The notes below the pieces were generated by a model. It saw only the letters and a list, made by a program, of their open reading frames with translations, was not told the origin of the DNA and made no database searches. The position numbers and the translations under genes were made by a program. From CALLCD01 sp039196965 (GTDB lineage Bacteria; Pseudomonadota; Alphaproteobacteria; Caulobacterales; Hyphomonadaceae), in the NCBI GenBank assembly GCA_039196965.1, contig JBCCUK010000003.1:103781-167780 (forward strand): 64,000 nucleotides of DNA, read 5' to 3'. Of this stretch, positions 1 through 8,783 are shown in pieces; the first letter of the stretch is position 1, and every line of letters starts with the position of its first letter.

Positions 1-9
1 AGTTCCCGC

Positions 10-654
10 GTGAGAACGACTTACACTGCAAAGGAAGCGTATTACACGCTACAAGGGGAGGGCGCACAGACCGGGCGGGCTGCTGTGTTCTTCCGCTTTA
101 CGGGATGCAATCTGTGGACGGGCCTGGAACGGGATCGTCACAAGGCGACGTGTCAGTTCTGCGACACGGATTTTGTGGGCATCAATGGTGAAGGTGGCGG
201 GAAGTTCAAATCGCCAGAGGCAGTCGCCGACCATGTGCAAGCAATCTGGGAAAGCCGGGCAAGCGGCGGGACGCCCTATGTGATCTGTACCGGCGGCGAA
301 CCGCTGTTGCAGCTGAATGACCCTCTCATTGCAGAATTCCACAATCGCGGATTTGAAATTGGGGTTGAGACGAATGGCACAATTAGCGCACCGGAGGGGC
401 TGGACTGGATCTGCGTCAGCCCCAAAGCCAATGCAAAGGTGCTGCAGACCTCAGGGAATGAGATAAAGCTTGTCTATCCGCAGGTGCTCGCAAGGCCGGA
501 AAAGTTCATCGATATGGATTTTGAGCACTTTTTCTTGCAACCCATGGATGGACCAGAGTTTGCACAGAACGTAGAAGCCACCAAAGAGTATTGCATGAAG
601 AATCCGAAATGGCGACTGAGCTTACAAACCCACAAGATGATCGGATTGCCCTGA
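10..654 (+). CDS. queE: 7-carboxy-7-deazaguanine synthase (radical SAM)
   Basis: Radical SAM enzyme that converts 6-carboxy-tetrahydropterin to 7-carboxy-7-deazaguanine in the queuosine/preQ0 pathway. The N-terminus carries the family signature YTLQGEG. The cluster ligands C33, C48 and C51 are spaced C-x14-C-x2-C, the expanded motif known from the Burkholderia-type QueE rather than the usual CxxxCxxC. GGEP, a SAM-binding element, follows near residues 96-99. The length (214 aa) is normal for the family. The start used is GTG at position 10. The frame is open to the window edge, so the real start could lie upstream. queD overlaps its 3' end, which indicates a queuosine operon. Confidence 0.9.
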   Translation: MRTTYTAKEAYYTLQGEGAQTGRAAVFFRFTGCNLWTGLERDRHKATCQFCDTDFVGINGEGGGKFKSPEAVADHVQAIWESRASGGTPYVICTGGEPLLQLNDPLIAEFHNRGFEIGVETNGTISAPEGLDWICVSPKANAKVLQTSGNEIKLVYPQVLARPEKFIDMDFEHFFLQPMDGPEFAQNVEATKEYCMKNPKWRLSLQTHKMIGLP

Positions 655-1028
655 CGCCGGAAGGGCAAACCTTCGAGATATCAAAATCAGTGACCTTCGA
701 GGCCGCTCATAGGCTTCCTGGGCGAGGAGCGGGCGACCCCTATGGCCGGATCCATGGTCACAGTTTCCAAGTTGAAGCCGTCGTTGCCGGTAAGGTTCAG
801 CCGGGCTCGAAATGGGTTGAAGATCTGGGTAAACTGACGACAGAGCTTCAGAAAATCGCGTCTACGCTCGATCATCGGCTTCTGAATGAGATTGAAGGGC
901 TGAGTGCCCCAACCTTCGAAGTCATCGCGGTTTGGATCGCCGATCGACTGAAGCCACAATTACCTGGCCTAAAGCGCGTCATCATCTCCCGGCCGAGCCT
1001 GAATGAAAGATGTACCCTTACGCTGTAG
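609..1028 (+). CDS. queD: 6-carboxy-5,6,7,8-tetrahydropterin synthase-like protein
   Basis: PTPS/QueD family enzyme acting just before QueE in preQ0 synthesis (dihydroneopterin triphosphate to 6-carboxy-tetrahydropterin). The zinc-binding histidines are visible in FEAAHRL and HGHSF, and the catalytic Asp-His pair in LDHRLLNEI. The position that is the catalytic Cys of E. coli QueD (C-x3-HGH) is a Tyr here (YGRIHGH), so activity or mechanism may differ. ATG at 609 is preferred; a TTG at 591 in the same frame is an alternative. The gene overlaps queE by about 46 bp. Its tail also overlaps the convergent TIR-ParA gene by 11 bp. Confidence 0.8.
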   Translation: MATELTNPQDDRIALTPEGQTFEISKSVTFEAAHRLPGRGAGDPYGRIHGHSFQVEAVVAGKVQPGSKWVEDLGKLTTELQKIASTLDHRLLNEIEGLSAPTFEVIAVWIADRLKPQLPGLKRVIISRPSLNERCTLTL

Positions 1029-2331
1029 TTCTTACTCGTTCGGCTTTAATTTTTAAGACGCCCTGAAGTTCGGACGCGACGGTATCCAATGCCTGGCGCA
1101 CATGGCGAAGGCCACCACCACGGCCATGCAGGGTCAAAAGGCGTTTTTCAGGTGGTTCTTCTTCGTCGACGCGGACCTGAAAATGGCGGCTACGCGGGAG
1201 CACAGCCGTCATTAGCTTTGCAGAGAGATCAAAGCCGACCTGCTCGTTAAATGCGCCATTGCGTGTATCCGCCTCAAAATCAGACTGCTCGCGGCGCTCA
1301 ACCGAATTGAATAGAACAGACAATTCCGGGCGGTGATCTGTGTCTGTTTGGTCCGTAATGACCCGGTTGAGCAGTTTGATCCCGCGGAGTGAGTAAACAT
1401 CGGTGTGCATCGGTGCCAAAACGCGATCTGCCGCTTGTAATGCGCACCGGGTCAGGAAGGTCGCGTTCGGGTTGGTGTCGAGGATTACGAGATCATAAAG
1501 CCCGCGATAAAAATCCAGCGTACGAAGAAAGTGTTCGCGGACTGTCTCAAGCCCGTCGCGGTCTGTGGAGAAGGCATACTTCGAGATTTCGAACTGCCCA
1601 AAAATCATATCAAGGCGTCCGCGAGTCTGATCATTTTTGATCAGGGAGTGGGATATAGCTTCGCGGGGGGCAGGGGTGAAAGGTTCAAGGTATAGCTGCC
1701 CCCAGCGGTCCGCCGGGGAAGTGCGGGCAGGTTCGTGCAGCTTACTCTTTTCAAACAGCGAAATAACGCTGGCATCCTTGGCGGCGGCCTCATCGGCATC
1801 ACCAGCAGGGAAAAAGAGCTGGGAAAGATTGTATTGTGGGTCGAGATCGATCAGCAGAACGCGGTTCCCTGATGCCTTCTGGAGTGCACCAGCGAGCTGC
1901 GCGGTTACAGTGGTCTTGCCTACGCCGCCTTTCATATTCATCACCGCAACGACAGGGCAGCCCGCCCGATAGGCCTTTTTGGCTGCCTCAATCACACCCG
2001 CCATATCATCGGTTGAGAGCGTGAGGTCTTTGCCGAGTTCCGATTTCACGAAACCACCGACACGGGTTCTGTCGGCGCGGACAGGAAGAATGTTCAGCCC
2101 GTTTTTCCTGGCCCGTTCAATATCCGCTCGGACAGTCTTGGATTTCATTGCCTCGTAAGAAACAAGGGCGATCATGAATGTGGCATCATTGATGGCCCGA
2201 TCTGACCGCGACCGGTCAGGTTCATCATGGGGGACAAAGCTGGAAGGGATGCCTGCTTTACGCAGATGTTCACTCAGCTTCAGCAGAGCGTCCAGCTGAT
2301 CTTCAGCGTGGGCAATAAAGGCGTGGGACAT
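1018..2331 (-). CDS. TIR-like domain fused to ParA-type ATPase
   Basis: A 437-residue two-domain protein. Residues 1-120 resemble a TIR domain: a beta strand AFIAHAED, a helix, IALVSYEAMKSKTVRADIERA, then NILPVRAD. At the position of the usual catalytic Glu of NAD-cleaving TIRs there appears to be an Asp (D70), and the usual Trp is Thr. Residues 125-430 are a ParA/MinD-type P-loop ATPase with a deviant Walker A (KGGVGKTT, 134-141), Walker A' VLLIDLDPQ and LVILDTNPN. ATG at 2331 is chosen because the TIR strand starts there; the frame is open further upstream. No parB or parS-like partner is seen. The gene is convergent with queD and divergent from DAHP synthase. Role unknown; defence, signalling or positioning are all possible. 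Confidence 0.75.
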   Translation of the reverse strand: MSHAFIAHAEDQLDALLKLSEHLRKAGIPSSFVPHDEPDRSRSDRAINDATFMIALVSYEAMKSKTVRADIERARKNGLNILPVRADRTRVGGFVKSELGKDLTLSTDDMAGVIEAAKKAYRAGCPVVAVMNMKGGVGKTTVTAQLAGALQKASGNRVLLIDLDPQYNLSQLFFPAGDADEAAAKDASVISLFEKSKLHEPARTSPADRWGQLYLEPFTPAPREAISHSLIKNDQTRGRLDMIFGQFEISKYAFSTDRDGLETVREHFLRTLDFYRGLYDLVILDTNPNATFLTRCALQAADRVLAPMHTDVYSLRGIKLLNRVITDQTDTDHRPELSVLFNSVERREQSDFEADTRNGAFNEQVGFDLSAKLMTAVLPRSRHFQVRVDEEEPPEKRLLTLHGRGGGLRHVRQALDTVASELQGVLKIKAERVRTTA

Positions 2332-2533
2332 GGGGACTGATATTCCACTTAGAAGACAGGCTGATTTTAATCCATATTCGAGCGTTTCACGGCGAAAATG
2401 AGACACGCACCGGTCTGGAGGATTCGTCAATTGTCTTAGCCAAAAAGCGACTATTCGCAGCTGAGTTCGTATTTGTATTGTGCAGATACCGCGCTTGTGG
2501 TTGATACGGTCGCTTACTTTGGAGCTACACGAC

Positions 2534-3910
2534 ATGAGCTGGTCACCTTCATCCTGGCGGTCAAAACCCTCAAAACACATTCCGGATGACTATCCGAGCG
2601 ACGAGGCGCTGGCAGACGTGGAAGCACGGCTGGAAGCTTTTCCTCCGCTTGTTTTTGCTGGCGAAGCGCGGGCGCTGAAGTCGAAACTTGCCGATGTTGC
2701 CGAGGGCAATGCCTTCCTTCTTCAGGGCGGCGATTGCGCTGAGAGCTTCAAGGAATTCAGTGCTGACAATATCCGAGACACCTTGAGGGTTATGCTGCAA
2801 ATGGCAGTTGTGCTGACATTCGGAGCGGCAAAACCCGTCGTCAAAGTCGGCCGTCTCGCGGGCCAGTTCGGTAAACCGAGGTCTTCGCCGACGGAGACAG
2901 TGGACGGCATAACCCTGCCATCCTATCGCGGTGACAATATAAACGGGATGCCGTTCACAGCAGAAGATAGAACGCCGGACCCCGAAAGGCTAATCCGCGC
3001 CTATGCCCAGTCGTCTTCGACACTGAACCTTGTCCGTGCGTTTACTCAGGGCGGTTATGCAGACATTGCAAACGTCCACAGCTGGACACTAGGCTTTGTG
3101 GATCGATCCTCACAGGGTGAGCGGTATCAAGCCCTGGCTGACAGGATTACGGAATCCCTCGACTTCATGCGCGCTTGCGGCGTTACGTCTGCCACGGTTC
3201 CTCAACTCTCCAAGGTTGACGTGTACACTTCCCACGAAGCGCTCCTGCTTGGTTTTGAGGAGGCGATGACCCGGATCGATTCAACCACGGGCGAGTGGTA
3301 TGACACCTCCGCCCATATGCTCTGGATCGGCCACCGTACACGCCAGCTCGACCATGCCCATGTCGAGTTCCTGCGGGGCGTCAAAAACCCTATCGGCCTG
3401 AAATGCGGACCGGGACTTGAGCCTGATGAGCTCCTTAGGGCCATGGATGTGCTTAACCCGACCGATGAGCCGGGCCGTATGACGCTGATTGCGCGCTACG
3501 GCGCTGACCAGGTTACCCAGCACTTGCCGCAACTCGTAAGGGCCGTGAAACAAAGCGGTCGCCGCGTTGTCTGGTCTTGCGATCCCATGCACGGAAATAC
3601 TGTGAAAATGGGAAATGGATTCAAGACCCGCCGCGTCGAAAGCGTTCTCTCGGAGGTGCGGGACTTTATCGATATTGTCTCTGCGGAAGACTGTTATCCG
3701 GGCGGCGTCCATTTTGAGATGACAGGTCAGGATGTAACCGAATGTCTTGGCGGAGCTCAGGCGATTTCCGAAGATGATCTGTCGTCGAGATATCACACCC
3801 ATTGCGATCCTCGTCTGAATGGTGAGCAGGCCCTTGAACTCGCATTTCTGGTGGCCGAAAAGCTGGCCGACGTGAAAGCGGCGACCGAAACACTCTCAGC
3901 CGCTGAATAG
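2534..3910 (+). CDS. Class II 3-deoxy-7-phosphoheptulonate (DAHP) synthase
   Basis: Condenses phosphoenolpyruvate and erythrose 4-phosphate, the first step of the shikimate pathway (cytoplasm). The 458-residue length and the sequence match the plant-like class II family: LQGGDCAE for substrate binding, VGRLAGQFGKPRS, and the metal ligands in SCDPMHGNT and GGVHFEMTGQDVTEC. The start is ATG 2534, preceded by GGAG at 2521-2524; a longer open frame upstream has no ribosome site. It is followed after 17 bp by a MATE exporter, probably co-transcribed. No trp or aro neighbour is seen. Confidence 0.93.
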   Translation: MSWSPSSWRSKPSKHIPDDYPSDEALADVEARLEAFPPLVFAGEARALKSKLADVAEGNAFLLQGGDCAESFKEFSADNIRDTLRVMLQMAVVLTFGAAKPVVKVGRLAGQFGKPRSSPTETVDGITLPSYRGDNINGMPFTAEDRTPDPERLIRAYAQSSSTLNLVRAFTQGGYADIANVHSWTLGFVDRSSQGERYQALADRITESLDFMRACGVTSATVPQLSKVDVYTSHEALLLGFEEAMTRIDSTTGEWYDTSAHMLWIGHRTRQLDHAHVEFLRGVKNPIGLKCGPGLEPDELLRAMDVLNPTDEPGRMTLIARYGADQVTQHLPQLVRAVKQSGRRVVWSCDPMHGNTVKMGNGFKTRRVESVLSEVRDFIDIVSAEDCYPGGVHFEMTGQDVTECLGGAQAISEDDLSSRYHTHCDPRLNGEQALELAFLVAEKLADVKAATETLSAAE

Positions 3911-3927
3911 CAAAAAAGGAACGATCC

Positions 3928-5364
3928 ATGTCCAGGCGGGGCCGCCCCGCTTGGTTACGGGGCTCTGAAATCTTCGATCTGCTGCGGTTATCCGGACCGA
4001 TAGCCATATCGCGCATGTCCATGATGCTGATGGCGTTGACCGATGCCATTGTGCTTGGACAGGTGGCTGAGGGTGATTTGCCCTTCATTCTGAACTCGTG
4101 GTTACCGATGGGCATCTGCCTCGGGATGGGGATGGGCCTTCTGCTTGGTGTGCAAGTCCTGACATCAGAGCTGATGGGGCAGGGCAAAGAGGGTGAGAGT
4201 GGGCGTATAGTTCGGCGCGGAATCACATGGGCCATCGGCCTCGGCAGCTTTCTGATGTTGGTCGTATATGCGAGCGCGCAGCCACTCTTCGACTGGATAT
4301 TCACTGATCTAAGCCCAAACAGTGAAATAAGCGGGACGTTTACGCCTGCGCAAATCGCTGAGGAAACGGCGAAGGTTACCCGTATCCTCTCCTTCGGCAT
4401 GGTCGGGTTCATGCTGTCTGTCGTCTTCAGCTTCTATTTGGAGGCGCTGCGGAAACCGCTGGTCGTTACATTGCTGTCCTATTTCGCTGTAGGCGTGAAC
4501 GCGTTGATCGACTTTGCCTTCGTGCTCGGCTGGTGGGGCATGCCTCAACTTGGCGCGAAAGGCGTTGCCTGGGCAACATCGGGGTCCCGCTGGTTCCTGA
4601 CCGCAGTGCTCCTGATTTACATTGTACGTTATACACCTGCCTTCGCATCGTCTTCAAAAGCACCTGTGGGAGAGGCCCTTCGCCAGCTTAAAGTCGGTAT
4701 CGGAACAGCGATCAGCAATGTGGCCGAATGGGGTGGCTTCAACACGACCTACATTATTGCCGCTTTTATAAGCCTCGCGGTGAACTCGATCTATGGATAT
4801 ACCGTTCAGGTCATGGGCGTTTGCTTCATGATTTTCCTTGGCATTGGCACAGCCACAAGTGTGCGTGTAGCGGAAAACTTTGGGCGCGGAGACGCCGCTG
4901 GTGTACGCGATGCATCAAGGTTAGGTATCGCCGCAACCTTTGTAAGCGGCCTTGTTATGGGGCTGTTTATCTGGATCTTTCAAAGTGTCATCCCCCTTGG
5001 CCTGGTGAGTGCCGATGCCGAGATTGATGGTGTTCTACTGGCACCGGCAATTGGGGCTCTATTGATCTACGCTGCTCTTGGGACAACATTCGACGGCTTG
5101 CAGGCCGTCGCCTCCATGGCTCTTCGGGCTCAGAATGTGGTCTGGGTTCCGACGATGATCCATATCGGCTCATTCTTTGTTGTTATGCTGCCAGCAGGGT
5201 ACTGGCTGGGCATTTCCCTCGAACGTGGTGCGCAGGGTATGATGGAGGCCGCTGTAGGCACCTTGGGCCTTGCCGCAGCGCTACAGTGGATGCTGCTTGA
5301 ATACAAAATGGCGCGCTCCGACGAAGGAACGCGCCACAAAGTGTTAAGCTCGGAAAAAGCCTAG
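3928..5364 (+). CDS. MATE family efflux transporter
   Basis: Polytopic inner-membrane antiporter of the MATE family (478 aa, about 12 hydrophobic segments in two halves), which exports drugs or metabolites with Na+ or H+. The N-terminus LLRLSGPIAISRMSMMLMAL and the following VLGQ match the first MATE helix pair. AGGA lies upstream of ATG 3928. It lies directly downstream of DAHP synthase, so it could serve an aromatic-derived substrate, but nothing in the sequence proves this. Its stop codon TAG shares the palindrome CTAG with the stop of the convergent HU gene. Confidence 0.88.
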   Translation: MSRRGRPAWLRGSEIFDLLRLSGPIAISRMSMMLMALTDAIVLGQVAEGDLPFILNSWLPMGICLGMGMGLLLGVQVLTSELMGQGKEGESGRIVRRGITWAIGLGSFLMLVVYASAQPLFDWIFTDLSPNSEISGTFTPAQIAEETAKVTRILSFGMVGFMLSVVFSFYLEALRKPLVVTLLSYFAVGVNALIDFAFVLGWWGMPQLGAKGVAWATSGSRWFLTAVLLIYIVRYTPAFASSSKAPVGEALRQLKVGIGTAISNVAEWGGFNTTYIIAAFISLAVNSIYGYTVQVMGVCFMIFLGIGTATSVRVAENFGRGDAAGVRDASRLGIAATFVSGLVMGLFIWIFQSVIPLGLVSADAEIDGVLLAPAIGALLIYAALGTTFDGLQAVASMALRAQNVVWVPTMIHIGSFFVVMLPAGYWLGISLERGAQGMMEAAVGTLGLAAALQWMLLEYKMARSDEGTRHKVLSSEKA

Positions 5365-5627
5365 AGGTCTTTCAGCGCCGTTGCTGGCTTGAAAGCAGCT
5401 GAAGTCTTTTCCGGAATCTTGATCTTTTCGCCCGTGGCCGGGTTGCGGCCCTCGCGAGCTCCGCGAGTTTTGGCTTCGAATGTCCCGAAACCGGCAATCG
5501 AAACTTTCTCGCGATTCTTCACCGAGTCAGCTATGGCATCAAACACGGCGTCCACAGCAGACCCAGCATCTGAATTGGACAGACCAGAGGCGGATGCCAC
5601 GGCCTTCGTCAAATCCCCTTTATTCAT
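5361..5627 (-). CDS. HU-family nucleoid DNA-binding protein
   Basis: An 88-residue histone-like protein that bends DNA non-specifically as a dimer. It begins MNKGDLTKAVA and has the helical dimerisation half, then VSIAGFGTFE and the DNA-intercalating arm with RNPATG, the family hallmark. The start at 5627 is supported by GGAGG just upstream (minus strand). A short inverted repeat ACGGC/GCCGT (5646-5661) lies in the leader. A 96-bp gap separates it from the upstream gene on the same strand. HU rather than IHF is favoured by the arm and length. Confidence 0.95.
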   Translation of the reverse strand: MNKGDLTKAVASASGLSNSDAGSAVDAVFDAIADSVKNREKVSIAGFGTFEAKTRGAREGRNPATGEKIKIPEKTSAAFKPATALKDL

Positions 5628-5723
5628 GTTATTCCTCCATGATTGACGGCAAGGGAGCCGTTGGGGCGAGACTAACGACACGATTCGGCTGCTGTCGATA
5701 TGCAAAAAGCTAGTATTTGCAGG

Positions 5724-6635
5724 CTATTTCACCAGAATCCACCCTTCTTCAGCCTCGATCGACCCTATTTTTCCCTCTTCGAGTGAGTCCGGTGGCGCGA
5801 AATATCCCGCGAGGCGACCCGTTTTGTCTAAATCACTGTAATGGTGGGCAATTGCGCGCACCTGGGCGCGGTCGACGACTTCTCCAGCCTCTGGAACCAC
5901 ATCAATAGCTGATGGGTAGATTTCGCATATGAGGAGACTGATCTCGGTGAGGCTCTCCTCATCAAGCGGTTTGAATCCGGTCTCGAAGGGCCACAATCGG
6001 GCACCCTCAATCGTCTCTCGAAGTGCTTTGATATGGGGAATGCCCGTTAAAGTCTGGCTGCCGACACTGCCGGTATAGGCCAGTTGCCAGCATGACTTCG
6101 GATTGCCAAGCTTTTGCGCCTTAAGGTAGTTCTCCGTCTCGCGAAACTCTGGAAGCGTCCCGTTTTCGAAGTCCCCTTTCGTGCCCGAAAGCGTTTTCAC
6201 CTGATCTCGCTTAGGCGCGCCCCAAAAAGGGAAGGGGCCCTTGCTGATTGCGTAGTTCATGCCGGCTGCGACAGCGAAGCGGGGATTTGAGTTATCCGGC
6301 TTCTCTTTCATCTTCGTAGAAAGGTGTGCCTGCATAGCTTGCCAGGGGGCATGACCGGACACATCGAGGCCAAGAGTGGAAGCCGTTCCGGCTGGAAAAC
6401 CAAGGGAGAAATCGAACCCCAGCAAGACCTTGTCGCCGCGCCGATGAAGCTTGGCGATGATATCGGTAAGGAACTCTCTAGCTTTCAGGCGTGTGTCGGG
6501 ATTAACCGCCTGAAATACCATGCGCAGGCGTGCATCCCTGGCGAGGATGCCAATCCAGATCGAATTGGCACCCGTCACCGGTTTCGACGCGGCGCTCCAG
6601 TCCACCATGATATAGGCATCGAAGAGCCGCGCCAT
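5724..6635 (-). CDS. Putative RNase H-fold protein, DUF429-like
   Basis: A 303-residue soluble protein of uncertain function. The N-terminal DAYIMVDWSAASKP, the internal VLLGFDFSLGFPAG and a later EIYPSAIDV place acidic residues where DUF429-type RNase-H-fold proteins have them, suggesting a nuclease or ATP-dependent fold. This is pattern recognition only. GAAGG precedes the ATG at 6635. It follows the oxidoreductase gene by 18 bp and is probably in one operon with it. No membrane segment or signal peptide is seen. I do not recognise a specific substrate or pathway. Confidence 0.5.
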   Translation of the reverse strand: MARLFDAYIMVDWSAASKPVTGANSIWIGILARDARLRMVFQAVNPDTRLKAREFLTDIIAKLHRRGDKVLLGFDFSLGFPAGTASTLGLDVSGHAPWQAMQAHLSTKMKEKPDNSNPRFAVAAGMNYAISKGPFPFWGAPKRDQVKTLSGTKGDFENGTLPEFRETENYLKAQKLGNPKSCWQLAYTGSVGSQTLTGIPHIKALRETIEGARLWPFETGFKPLDEESLTEISLLICEIYPSAIDVVPEAGEVVDRAQVRAIAHHYSDLDKTGRLAGYFAPPDSLEEGKIGSIEAEEGWILVK

Positions 6636-6653
6636 GATATTACCTTCGGTCGC

Positions 6654-7676
6654 CTAAGTAAGTTTGACCAGCATCTTGCCGAGATTTGAGCCCTTGAAGA
6701 GGCCCATGAAGGCATTTGGTGCTTCATCGATGCCTTCCATGACGGTCTCGCGGAATTGCATTTTTCCGGCCGGAATCCACTCCGACATATCTGCTACGAA
6801 TTGCGGTTGCAGGGACGCATAATTCGTCACGATGAAGCCCTGCAGGAGGAGCGATTTGCCAACGCACATGATAAGGTTGTTCGGTCCTGGGCGCGGCGTC
6901 GTATCATTGTACTGTGAAATAGCACCGCAGAGCGCAAAGCGGCCCATGGGATTAGCGACGTGGAGCGCAGCTTGCAGGTGATCTCCGCCGACATTGTCGA
7001 AATAGATGTCGACACCTTTCGGCGCGGCATCGGCGAGCGCTTTGGTCAGTGAATCGGCGTCGCTGTGCTCGCGATAATCGATGACTTCATCGACGCCGAT
7101 CTCTTTCAGGAAAGCCCCTTTTTCCGCACCGCCCGCAGAGCCAATCACTCTGCATCCCTTGATTTTCGCGATCTGACAAACCGTTGCGCCAACAGCACCG
7201 GCAGCACCGGAGACAAATACGGTTTCGCCTTCTTTCGGTTTGCCGATTTCAAGAAAACCGGCATAGGCCGTGAGCCCTGGCATTCCGACCACGCCGAGAA
7301 ACGCCGAGTCCGGGATCGGCGTCTCCGGCAATTTGTTTGCCATCACATCCTCGGGCGTTGCCGTCCAAGCCTCGCGCCATCCGGCCATGGAGTTGACGAG
7401 ATCACCCTGATTATAGTCCGGATGCGCCGATGCTGTGACCCGGCCTACAGCTCCGCCTTGCATGGTTTCGCCAATCTGGAATGGCGGGACATAGCTCTCC
7501 CGGTCCATCATTCGGCCGCGCATATACGGATCAACGGACATCCACTCATTGCGGACCTGGATTTGACCATCCTGCGGTGCCGGGATCTCTTCTGTCTTCA
7601 ATTGAAAGTCGCTGGGCTTAGGCTCACCAACGGGCCGTTCGGCTAGCGCCCACTCGCGGGATGTCAAAGTGCTCAT
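6654..7676 (-). CDS. NADP-dependent MDR oxidoreductase (alkenal/curcumin reductase type)
   Basis: Medium-chain, zinc-free reductase of the leukotriene B4 12-hydroxydehydrogenase / 2-alkenal reductase / CurA group, reducing activated double bonds with NADPH. Visible are VDPYMRGRM, the nucleotide-binding SGAAGAVGATVCQIAKIKG, and IDYREHS. The ATG at 7676 is chosen because the strong site GGAGGAG sits 11-12 bp upstream; it lies inside a slightly longer frame starting at 7697. The protein is 340 aa, typical for the family. The physiological substrate cannot be told from sequence. Confidence 0.88.
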   Translation of the reverse strand: MSTLTSREWALAERPVGEPKPSDFQLKTEEIPAPQDGQIQVRNEWMSVDPYMRGRMMDRESYVPPFQIGETMQGGAVGRVTASAHPDYNQGDLVNSMAGWREAWTATPEDVMANKLPETPIPDSAFLGVVGMPGLTAYAGFLEIGKPKEGETVFVSGAAGAVGATVCQIAKIKGCRVIGSAGGAEKGAFLKEIGVDEVIDYREHSDADSLTKALADAAPKGVDIYFDNVGGDHLQAALHVANPMGRFALCGAISQYNDTTPRPGPNNLIMCVGKSLLLQGFIVTNYASLQPQFVADMSEWIPAGKMQFRETVMEGIDEAPNAFMGLFKGSNLGKMLVKLT

Positions 7677-7850
7677 GGCGGATCTACTCCTCCTCATGCG
7701 TTCTACCTTCTAAGACAGCTATTGGATGGCCGTTGGGGAGGCAAGCAGTAAGATTTGGCAATCAAGTGTGAAGCGGTCACATGTTGAGGCTGCTTGCGGC
7801 TGTTCGCCTAGAATGTGAAATGAAACCAGGCAACTGGTGAGTAGAGGCGA

Positions 7851-8783
7851 GTGACAGAAGTTTTGCGCGTCGGTTTAGCCGGCGCAGGTGTGTTCGGGTC
7901 ATTTCATGCAGGAAAGATAGCCGGCGCGCCCGGCGTATTGTTTTCAGGAGTGTATGACAGAGACACCGAACGGGCAGCGATGCTCGCCGGCAAGTATGGC
8001 TGTCCAGTGCCCGAAAGCCATGCTGCTCTTTTCGATGCCAGCGACACTGTTATCATTGCAACGCCAGCGACAACCCACGCCCTGCTTGTGGGCGAGGCTC
8101 TCCGAGCCGGGTGCCATGTTCTGGTCGAGAAGCCACTCGCCCTGTCTGCTGATGACGCAATACGGCTTGTCGAAGAAGCGAAAGCTAGGCAGCTCGTTCT
8201 GCAAGTCGGGCATCAGGAACGCATGGTCTGCGCTGCGCTTGGCCTGTTCGACGTTGAAGAGATTCCAATCTCCATCAAGGCTGTTCGTATTGGCACCCCA
8301 CCGCAAAACCAGCGCTGTATGGATGTCAGCGTCATCTGGGATGTCATGATCCACGACCTCGATATTGCTCATAAGCTGGCGGGCCCTGGCAGAGAGCTTC
8401 TATCGAGCCGCGGCGAAGCCCTCCTGGGAACTGAGATAGACAGGGCCGAAGCAGATCTTCTTTTGTCTAGTTGCCGGGCAAGCTTTGTTGCCGATCGGAC
8501 AGCCAAGGATAGACAGCGTCTGCTTGAGATAGAATATGAGAGCGGCTGCGTAACCATGGATCTGCTCAATCGCAGTGTCCATAATACCACCCGATACACG
8601 CTCAAGACCGATTTTTCTTCTCTGGTGTCTGATCCGCTGGGGGCCGCAGATGCTGCGTTCATTGCGGCATGCCAGGGTAAGGGCGACCCGGCTGCTCCAG
8701 CAGAAGAAGCGGCATGGGCCGTCGCCTCAGCGGAGCGAATCGAGCAAATGGCTCTTATGCATGCAGGAGCCCTCCATGGCTGA
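7851..8783 (+). CDS. Gfo/Idh/MocA family NAD(P)-dependent sugar dehydrogenase
   Basis: A 310-residue oxidoreductase. The N-terminal Rossmann motif GLAGAGVFGSFHA and the family core CHVLVEKPLA (the Lys of EKP is catalytic in the family) are clear, and VIWDVMIHDLDI follows. Start is GTG 7851 with AGAGG upstream. The last 8 bp overlap the DegT aminotransferase, so the two are translationally coupled. Such pairs (WlbA-like dehydrogenase plus WlbC/WbpE-like aminotransferase) make 3-amino-sugar nucleotides: the dehydrogenase oxidises C3 and the aminotransferase adds the amine. That role is inferred from the pairing. Confidence 0.88.
   Translation: MTEVLRVGLAGAGVFGSFHAGKIAGAPGVLFSGVYDRDTERAAMLAGKYGCPVPESHAALFDASDTVIIATPATTHALLVGEALRAGCHVLVEKPLALSADDAIRLVEEAKARQLVLQVGHQERMVCAALGLFDVEEIPISIKAVRIGTPPQNQRCMDVSVIWDVMIHDLDIAHKLAGPGRELLSSRGEALLGTEIDRAEADLLLSSCRASFVADRTAKDRQRLLEIEYESGCVTMDLLNRSVHNTTRYTLKTDFSSLVSDPLGAADAAFIAACQGKGDPAAPAEEAAWAVASAERIEQMALMHAGALHG

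Noticed and set aside
3666..4412. 248-codon minus-strand open frame over the DAHP synthase/MATE junction
   Set aside because: It crosses two clear genes and is Arg/Pro-rich without any motif.
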